Shown here piece by piece: positions 54,053 through 61,208 of a stretch of DNA of 64,000 bases. The number at the start of each line of letters is the position of its first letter. Position 1 is the first letter of the stretch. The stretch is from Desulfurobacterium thermolithotrophum DSM 11699 (lineage in GTDB: Bacteria; Aquificota; Aquificia; Desulfurobacteriales; Desulfurobacteriaceae), in NCBI RefSeq assembly GCF_000191045.1, contig NC_015185.1, positions 1,246,501 through 1,310,500 of the forward strand, in the 5' to 3' direction. Made by a program: the position numbers and the translations under genes. A model generated the notes under the pieces. It searched no databases, was not told where the DNA came from, and saw only the letters and a list, made by a program, of their open reading frames with translations.

Positions 54053-54089
54053 GTACAGTGATTGGAAAAGCTACAAAATTTTTCTATAA
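53088..54089 (+). CDS. DDE transposase, IS4/IS5-like, reading out of its element
   Basis: 333 residues. DDE residues: LIIDGTGFKYNE (D), FLGDKAYDS (D), LIESIFGEVKQ (E, followed by the basic K). The N-terminal part carries RGRPKKYPDEIILTLLFLQ. TTG start at 53088; an ATG at 53124 is possible. The frame has no stop inside the element: it crosses the right inverted repeat and target duplication, so the last 12 residues (SYSDWKSYKIFL) come from host DNA. A host-supplied stop suggests either a normal feature of this IS or a lost terminal codon. Confidence 0.85.
   Translation: MPKLRKKPILSGMKAKRLNFHKVLNLSKTYMNRRGQAVLVYLYPFKTKRGRPKKYPDEIILTLLFLQVAWNLSFRDLEYLAVQIFGRENIPDFSTYYYRLKQLPSILLVDFLNFVSRRLLGKYHKELRFLIIDGTGFKYNEIYPLKILRGKEIKEVKSHVKVVVLSVHLKDGKRFILTALPGESYASEVKLGEKIVRWLNERGFIWRALKGKPFLGDKAYDSIKFIELVLLVGLKPYIKVRETLRKGIKSEIRLKCKELLESDEIYRFRGLIESIFGEVKQDVGSYEKTKSFHIAQLFVLAKFILFNMGVLFFVWMIFQTLSYSDWKSYKIFL
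54053..54062 (+). repeat. Target-site duplication, right copy
   Basis: GTACAGTGAT, second copy of the 10-bp duplication. Its last T is the first base of the gmd -35 element. Confidence 0.85.
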
Positions 54090-54090
54090 T
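54062..54090 (+). promoter_or_regulatory. Promoter of the gmd operon
   Basis: TTGGAA (54062-54067), 17-bp spacer, TATAAT (54085-54090), 45 nt before the gmd ATG. The IS inserted at the upstream edge of the -35 and left it intact. The transposase tail is translated across it. Confidence 0.7.
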
Positions 54091-54101
54091 CCAGTTAGTA
54101 A

Positions 54102-55160
<1,059 letters not shown>

Positions 55161-55184
55161 TATTTAATCTCGATGGGTTAGTTA

Positions 55185-56612
55185 ATGATTAAAATAAAGT
55201 CTCTTAAAGTTTCTTCAAAAGTTCTCCTCAGTAAGGTAGAAGAGGAAGTATCAAAGATATATGAGATAGAAAGCAAAAGGGAAGTACCTTTAGAAGATAG
55301 CAGTAAGAAGACCGATGAATATGTCTACACAATTGAAGATTTTGTTAAGTACCACGATGTAGAGTTTGTAAGATTTGCCTATAGAACTATACTTGGTAGA
55401 GAACCTGATAAGGATGGACTAAATCATTATTTAAGAAAGCTAAGAAACGGAGAATATACGAAAACCGATATCATTGTAAGACTTAGATATTCTAAAGAAG
55501 GAAGGAAAAGAAATGTAAAGATATTGGGACTAAAGAAGAGGGCTTTATATGCATTTTTATCAGGCATACCAGTAGTAGGTTACTTGCTCAAGATATTAAA
55601 GTTTTTCATTACTGTACCGAGGTTCATGAGACATATAAACGCATTGGAATCGTACATTCACTATCATATGAATCATGCAAACCAAAGGTTTGAAAGTTTG
55701 CAAAATCACATAAACCAAAGTATTATCAACCTTGAACAGAAAGTTGGACAAAGATTTGCAGAAGTAAACAGTAGATTGGCTGAGATAGACAAAATAAATA
55801 ACAGATTATCTGAGTTAGATATTGAAATATCAAATTTACATCGTAGCTTAATAGAAACAAAAAATGTATTACAAAACAGCTTATCTATTCAGGACGTAAG
55901 GATAAGTAATCTTGAAAATAGATTCTTCCAAATAGATTTACCGAAAGAGTTAGAGATAAACGTAGAATTAAATATTGATAAAGATAAGAATTATTACTCT
56001 GCGTTTGAAAATGTGTTTAGAGGTGAAAGGAAAGAGATAAAGAAGCGGCAAGAAAAGTATTTAAAATATGTTCCTGAGGAGTGTCTAAAAAATTATCCAG
56101 TTCTTGATGCAGGTTGTGGTAGAGGTGAGTTTTTGGAATTATTGAAAGAAAAGGGTATAGAAGCTATAGGAGTAGACATAAATGAGGAAGAAGTGCAGAT
56201 TTTAAAAGAAAAAGGATTTAAAGTGGTAAATACAGACATCAATAGTTTTCTTAAGGAAACAGAACAAGAGTTTTCTGCTATAGTCTCTTTTCAAGTTATA
56301 GAACACTTGCAGAGAGATTATCTAAAAGAGTTTTTACAGCTTTCGCACAAAAAATTAGTAAATGGTGGAGCGATAATATTAGAGACTGTTAACCCTTGGA
56401 ACTATGAAGCTTTTGCCAGGTTTTACATTGACGAAACACATGTCAGACCTATTCCTCCGGATACACTTTCTTTTATGTTACGTTGGATAGGATTTAAAGA
56501 TATAAAAATTGTATTTTCTGCTCCTCTTAAAGAAAAAAGGTATAAGGATGAGGATCCTAAAAAATTATACTTTGACTACGCAATAATAGGATATAAGAGA
56601 GATGAAAGTTAA
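55185..56612 (+). CDS. DUF4214 - coiled coil - methyltransferase
   Basis: 475 residues. Residues about 50-110 form a DUF4214 module (AYRTILGREPDKDGLNHYL). A hydrophobic region near 125-150, then a coiled coil (about 160-255), then a SAM methyltransferase domain: PVLDAGCGRGEFLELL, IGVDINEEEV and SFQVIEHL. Methyltransferases of this plan cap or modify surface glycans. DUF4214 also begins the large surface protein at 61209. SD is weak. Overlaps the next gene by 11 nt. Confidence 0.82.
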   Translation: MIKIKSLKVSSKVLLSKVEEEVSKIYEIESKREVPLEDSSKKTDEYVYTIEDFVKYHDVEFVRFAYRTILGREPDKDGLNHYLRKLRNGEYTKTDIIVRLRYSKEGRKRNVKILGLKKRALYAFLSGIPVVGYLLKILKFFITVPRFMRHINALESYIHYHMNHANQRFESLQNHINQSIINLEQKVGQRFAEVNSRLAEIDKINNRLSELDIEISNLHRSLIETKNVLQNSLSIQDVRISNLENRFFQIDLPKELEINVELNIDKDKNYYSAFENVFRGERKEIKKRQEKYLKYVPEECLKNYPVLDAGCGRGEFLELLKEKGIEAIGVDINEEEVQILKEKGFKVVNTDINSFLKETEQEFSAIVSFQVIEHLQRDYLKEFLQLSHKKLVNGGAIILETVNPWNYEAFARFYIDETHVRPIPPDTLSFMLRWIGFKDIKIVFSAPLKEKRYKDEDPKKLYFDYAIIGYKRDES

Positions 56613-59600
56613 AGCAATTCATCAATTTCATTCAGGTAGTGCTTATGGTGATGCTATAACGAATGGAATGTTCTTTATTCAAAGGATCTTAAGGGATCTG
56701 GGATTTGAATCAAATATATACGTTGAGCATATAGATAGAAAACTTAAGGGTAAACTGTTCCACTTTTCTAAGTATAAAACGGACGAAAATAATATCCTGC
56801 TGGTTCACCACTCACTTGGGCATGATTTAGATGAATGGCTTTTATCATTAAAAGACAAGATTGTGCTTGTTTACCATAACATAACGCCGGCAAGATTTTT
56901 CCCAAAAGACTCTGCACTTTACAGATATTCAATAAAAGGTAGAAAACAGCTAAAACTATTAAGGGACATATCGGTAGGAGCTATTGCAGATTCTGAGCTA
57001 AACAAAAAAGAGCTGGTAAAAGTAGGTTTTGATGAAAAATCGGTATTTGTTATTCCTCTTTTGTTTGACATAAACAAAATAAGGGAGCACTCTTTCAATA
57101 AAAAAATAGTAGATGAGTTCTCTAAATTTTTTAACATACTGTTTGTAGGTAGGATAGTAGAGAACAAGAAACAGGATGAACTTGTAGAAGTATACAGGTT
57201 ATATAGACAAATAGCAGATAAACCTTCAAGGTTGATTCTTGTAGGGGGAACGACCAGTCCGGAGTATGAGAAGAAAATAAGACGAAAAATATCGGAGTAT
57301 AACCTGCAGGATGAAGTAATTTTGGCAGGGAAAGTTCCATACGAAGATCTCTACGCTTACTATAGAGTAGCTGATGTATTCCTATGTTTAAGTGAACATG
57401 AGGGCTTTGGAGTTCCACTGGTAGAGTCGTTTGTGTTTGATGTGCCGGTTGTGGCCTATGATGCACCCGACAGCAATGTTAAATATACGCTAAACGGTGG
57501 GGGAGTTCTATTTGAGGAAAAGAGCTTTAAACACATAGCAGGACTTTTATCTTTAATTTCTAAGAATAGAGCTTTACGGAGAGAAATAATAAAGACTCAG
57601 AGGGAGGCTTTAAAGGTATATGAAAACTTTAACGTTATTCAGAAATTCATAAACTTCTTGGAGTGGTTGAGGGTTGAAGTAGACGAAGGGAGAAAGGAGC
57701 AGGTTTTAAGTAGTCAAAAGAGGAGTAAAGATATAAAAATTCAAATTGAAGGTCCTTTTGACAGTTCATACAGTCTTGCTATTGTAAACAGAGAGATGGC
57801 AAGGGCTTTGGATAAACTTTTTTCAAACAAAGTTTCTTTGTACTCTACAGAAGGGTATGGAGATTTTCCTCCAAACAAAGAGTTTCTTGAAAAAAATCCA
57901 GACGTAAAAAGAATGTGGCAGCTTGGGGAAAAGGGATACCGTGCAGATATAGTAACGAGAAACCTGTATCCTCCCCGTGTATACGATATGAAAGGATTAA
58001 TAAATCTTATGAACTCTTATGGTTGGGAGGAATCAGAGTTTCCAAAAGATTATCTGGAAAACTTTAACAGATACTTAGATGCTCTTCCTGTTATGTCTCC
58101 CTATGTAAAGAAAGTTATGATAGATAACGGTATATCAATACCTGTTTTTGAAGTTGGTATTGGTGTAGATCACGTGCTTAAAATTAAACCTAAGGAATTT
58201 CCGTTAAGAACAAAGAAGCGGTTTAAGTTTCTGCATATATCTTCATGTTTTCCAAGAAAGGGAGTAGATGTACTCCTTGATGCTTTTACTTCAGCCTTTA
58301 CAAAGGACGACGATGTAGCCTTGATAATTAAAACGTTTCCTAATCCCCATAATAATGTTGAGGAGCTTATAGATTACTATCAGAAGAAGAACAAAAACTG
58401 TCCGGAGATAGAGCTTATAAACGAGGACATACCGGATGAATACATAGTAAGTTTATACAAACAGTGTGATTGTTTAGTTCAACCAACGAGGGGAGAAGGT
58501 TTCGGTCTTCCGATGGCAGAAGCTATGCTATTTGATATGCCCGTTATCACAACCGCCTATGGTGGGCAAAGATTTTTCTGTAATGAAAAAAACTGCTGGC
58601 TTATAGATTATAAGTTTAATAGAGCAAAAACCCACATGAAACAGTTTAACTCCTACTGGGTAGAGCCTTCAAAAGAGGATCTCGTAAGACTAATGAGATA
58701 TATATACTCTGCACCTAAGGAAGAGATAGAGAAGAAAACTAAAAAAGCTAAAGAAACAATTTTGTCCAGCTTCAGGTGGGAAGACTGTGCAAAAAGACTT
58801 ATAAAAGTGGCTGAGAAGGTAGAACAACTACCTGTATTTCCGGAAAAGAAAGTAAAGCTTGGATGGATTAGCACTTGGAATATAAGATGTGGAATAGCGG
58901 CTTACTCAAAGTTTCTTATAGACAACTTTTCCGAAGATATTGATGTTCACATTATTGCAAACGTGGTAAGTAGCAAGGATATCCTTGATGAAAGCTTAGA
59001 AAGAAATGTAAGCAGGATATGGAGATACGGAGCGAAGAAGGAAGTAGAATCCATTATAAAAGAAGTGGAGGATAAAGAGCTGGACTCTGTTTTTATTCAG
59101 TACAACTTCGGTTTTATAGAAGTTTATTCACTTGGCAGGTTGGTAAAAGAACTTAAAGACAAAGGTAAAAGTGTCTTCATCACGTTCCATTCTGTTAAAG
59201 ATGTAAATAAACCTGACTTTAAGGCATCTTTAAGGTGGATAAAGGAGGAACTATCTCTGGCAGATAGGATTTTTGTCCATAGTATCGCAGATATGAATAT
59301 CCTAAAGGATTTTGGTTTGGTTGAGAATGTTGCTCTGTTTCCGCATGGGGTTGATATCAAGCAGGCTGATAAAGAAAGGGTAGAGCAGCTGAGAAAGGAA
59401 CTGAATTTAAAGAACAGTAAAGTAATAGCTGCTTTTGGGTTTTTGCTGCCTCATAAAGGTATTTTAGAGCTTATAGAGGTTTTTGCAATCTTAAGGGAAA
59501 AGTTTAAAAACATTCATCTTCTTCTTTTAAATTCTCTTTATCCAATTCCAGACTCTAAAAGCTATATGAAAGAGTGTAAGAAGAAGATAAAAGAGCTGCA

Positions 59601-59994
59601 GATAGAAAAAAATGTAACGTTCATTACCGATTTCTTACCGGAAGAGGAAGTTGCTAATTACCTTGAGTTGGCAGATGTTGTTGTGTATCCCTACCAGTAT
59701 ACACAGGAATCGTCAAGCGCTGCTGTAAGGTATGCACTTTCTTTAAAGAAACCTGTCCTATGTACGCCCCTTGAAATCTTTAGCGATGTTTCGGATGTAG
59801 CTTTCTTTACAGAAAATACATCTGTCCGGAGCATTACTAAGGAGTTAGAGCTTTTATTGAAAAATCCTAAGAGTTTAAAGGAAAAACAAAAGGTAATAGA
59901 AAGCTGGTTAAAGTCGGTAGACTGGAAAGTGTTAGCAAAGAGGTTAGAGAACATTGTGAAGTATCATAAGTTGTACCGAAATCTTACAACTTAA
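56602..59994 (+). CDS. Triple GT-B glycosyltransferase, 1130 residues
   Basis: Three GT4-like domains in one chain. Domain 1 (about 1-370): FVGRIVENKKQDELVEVY and SEHEGFGVPLVESF. Domain 2 (about 375-745): ISSCFPRKGVDVLLDAF and TRGEGFGLPMAEAM. Domain 3 (about 750-1130): starts WISTWNIRCGIAAYSKFL, has FGFLLPHKGILELIEVF but the catalytic region is changed to YTQESSSAAVRYAL. Domains 1 and 2 look active; domain 3 is of the related type seen at the end of such fusions. It could build several linkages of one repeat. Confidence 0.88.
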   Translation: MKVKAIHQFHSGSAYGDAITNGMFFIQRILRDLGFESNIYVEHIDRKLKGKLFHFSKYKTDENNILLVHHSLGHDLDEWLLSLKDKIVLVYHNITPARFFPKDSALYRYSIKGRKQLKLLRDISVGAIADSELNKKELVKVGFDEKSVFVIPLLFDINKIREHSFNKKIVDEFSKFFNILFVGRIVENKKQDELVEVYRLYRQIADKPSRLILVGGTTSPEYEKKIRRKISEYNLQDEVILAGKVPYEDLYAYYRVADVFLCLSEHEGFGVPLVESFVFDVPVVAYDAPDSNVKYTLNGGGVLFEEKSFKHIAGLLSLISKNRALRREIIKTQREALKVYENFNVIQKFINFLEWLRVEVDEGRKEQVLSSQKRSKDIKIQIEGPFDSSYSLAIVNREMARALDKLFSNKVSLYSTEGYGDFPPNKEFLEKNPDVKRMWQLGEKGYRADIVTRNLYPPRVYDMKGLINLMNSYGWEESEFPKDYLENFNRYLDALPVMSPYVKKVMIDNGISIPVFEVGIGVDHVLKIKPKEFPLRTKKRFKFLHISSCFPRKGVDVLLDAFTSAFTKDDDVALIIKTFPNPHNNVEELIDYYQKKNKNCPEIELINEDIPDEYIVSLYKQCDCLVQPTRGEGFGLPMAEAMLFDMPVITTAYGGQRFFCNEKNCWLIDYKFNRAKTHMKQFNSYWVEPSKEDLVRLMRYIYSAPKEEIEKKTKKAKETILSSFRWEDCAKRLIKVAEKVEQLPVFPEKKVKLGWISTWNIRCGIAAYSKFLIDNFSEDIDVHIIANVVSSKDILDESLERNVSRIWRYGAKKEVESIIKEVEDKELDSVFIQYNFGFIEVYSLGRLVKELKDKGKSVFITFHSVKDVNKPDFKASLRWIKEELSLADRIFVHSIADMNILKDFGLVENVALFPHGVDIKQADKERVEQLRKELNLKNSKVIAAFGFLLPHKGILELIEVFAILREKFKNIHLLLLNSLYPIPDSKSYMKECKKKIKELQIEKNVTFITDFLPEEEVANYLELADVVVYPYQYTQESSSAAVRYALSLKKPVLCTPLEIFSDVSDVAFFTENTSVRSITKELELLLKNPKSLKEKQKVIESWLKSVDWKVLAKRLENIVKYHKLYRNLTT

Positions 59995-60973
59995 ACCTTA
60001 TCTTCTCTATCCTCTTATCAACCAGCACTACACCTATCCAGGCTATTATGACTGACAACACGGAAACTTCAATTACAAAAAGAAGTCCACCTTTAGGAAG
60101 TCCCAAGTACTCTAAAATCCATATGGCCAAAAAGTGGGATAGAAATACACCGTAGGATAGATTCCCTAAGGTTCTGTTGAAGGGTAACCTTACTTTTGAT
60201 TTCACAGCTACGTATACGATGGGCAGTCCTACGATTATTCCAAGTAATGTTTCACGGGTGTATGCTCCGTAGAGATGCTTTATAAGTACAAAGTATGAAA
60301 ACCAGATAACGCAAAAAAGATATGTAGCTATTACCGCAGCTATTTCATACTTTCTTGCTCTGTTAGTTGCTATCTTTTGGATCAGACTGCCAAGCATAAA
60401 GATAAAAAGAACACCAACTATAAGTCTATAAGCAAAATAATCAGAATGAATTATATTAAGATTCGCAATTGAATATATACATAAAGAGAAAAAGAAAAAG
60501 AAAGTACCTATTTTAGGAAATCTAAGCAAAAAGGGAAGAAGCATATAGACTTGAAGTTCTGTTCCTAACGACCATGCAGGGGGTATAAGCCACCATGGTG
60601 GATGTGTAGAAGTAAGGATTATCAAGTCTTTCTCTATATACATATAGTAGTTTAGGGGGACAATAAGAAGATTGTTTATCAGATTTAAAGCTTTAAACTC
60701 AGGATTACCGAAAGAGGTTAAAAGTAAAAATAGAATTGTTAATGATGAGACAAAAAGGTATAGAGGAAATATTCTTAAGACCCTGTCTATGTAAAAGGTT
60801 AAGACTGTCTTTCCTTTATTCCAGAATATATCGTACAGGAGATGAGTGACAACGTGTCCTGCCAGTATGTAGAATATTACAACGGCAAATACTCCCGGAT
60901 TGAGACCGCCTATTCTGAAGCCTATATGGGATAGTAATACCAGGTAAGCTAATAAAAATCGTAAATAACCCAT
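59984..60973 (-). CDS. Acyltransferase 3 family membrane protein
   Basis: 329 residues with about ten hydrophobic segments. MGYLRFLLAYLVLLSHIGFR holds the family histidine, followed by FYILAGHVVTHLLY and DRVLRIFPLYLFV. Such proteins acylate surface sugars. ATG 60973, preceded by AAGAGG, is preferred over an in-frame start at 61027. It converges on the triple glycosyltransferase with an 11-nt overlap. Confidence 0.87.
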   Translation of the reverse strand: MGYLRFLLAYLVLLSHIGFRIGGLNPGVFAVVIFYILAGHVVTHLLYDIFWNKGKTVLTFYIDRVLRIFPLYLFVSSLTILFLLLTSFGNPEFKALNLINNLLIVPLNYYMYIEKDLIILTSTHPPWWLIPPAWSLGTELQVYMLLPFLLRFPKIGTFFFFFSLCIYSIANLNIIHSDYFAYRLIVGVLFIFMLGSLIQKIATNRARKYEIAAVIATYLFCVIWFSYFVLIKHLYGAYTRETLLGIIVGLPIVYVAVKSKVRLPFNRTLGNLSYGVFLSHFLAIWILEYLGLPKGGLLFVIEVSVLSVIIAWIGVVLVDKRIEKIRFKL

Positions 60974-61135
60974 CAAACCTCTTGACTCCTTTGAAATTAA
61001 GTCTAAAATTATTATGTGATTAAACAAAGATAAATAATAAATGCTGTGAGGTATGATAACACAGTGTATAGAGTTACTTTTTCCAGAGAAGGGGGCATTT
61101 ATAGTACAATTAAAGATAAAGAAGCAAAATTTTTA

Positions 61136-61165
61136 TTGACTTTTGGAAGAAAAGGGATTTATAAT
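61136..61165 (+). promoter_or_regulatory. Strong promoter of the large surface protein gene
   Basis: TTGACT (61136-61141), 18-bp spacer, TATAAT (61160-61165). Eleven of twelve consensus bases match. It lies 43 nt before the ATG at 61209 and is the best -35/-10 pair found in the window, as expected for an abundant surface protein. Confidence 0.78.
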
Positions 61166-61208
61166 TTTTAAGTAAAATGAAAAAACTTTTCAAGGAAGGA
61201 GGCATGTG

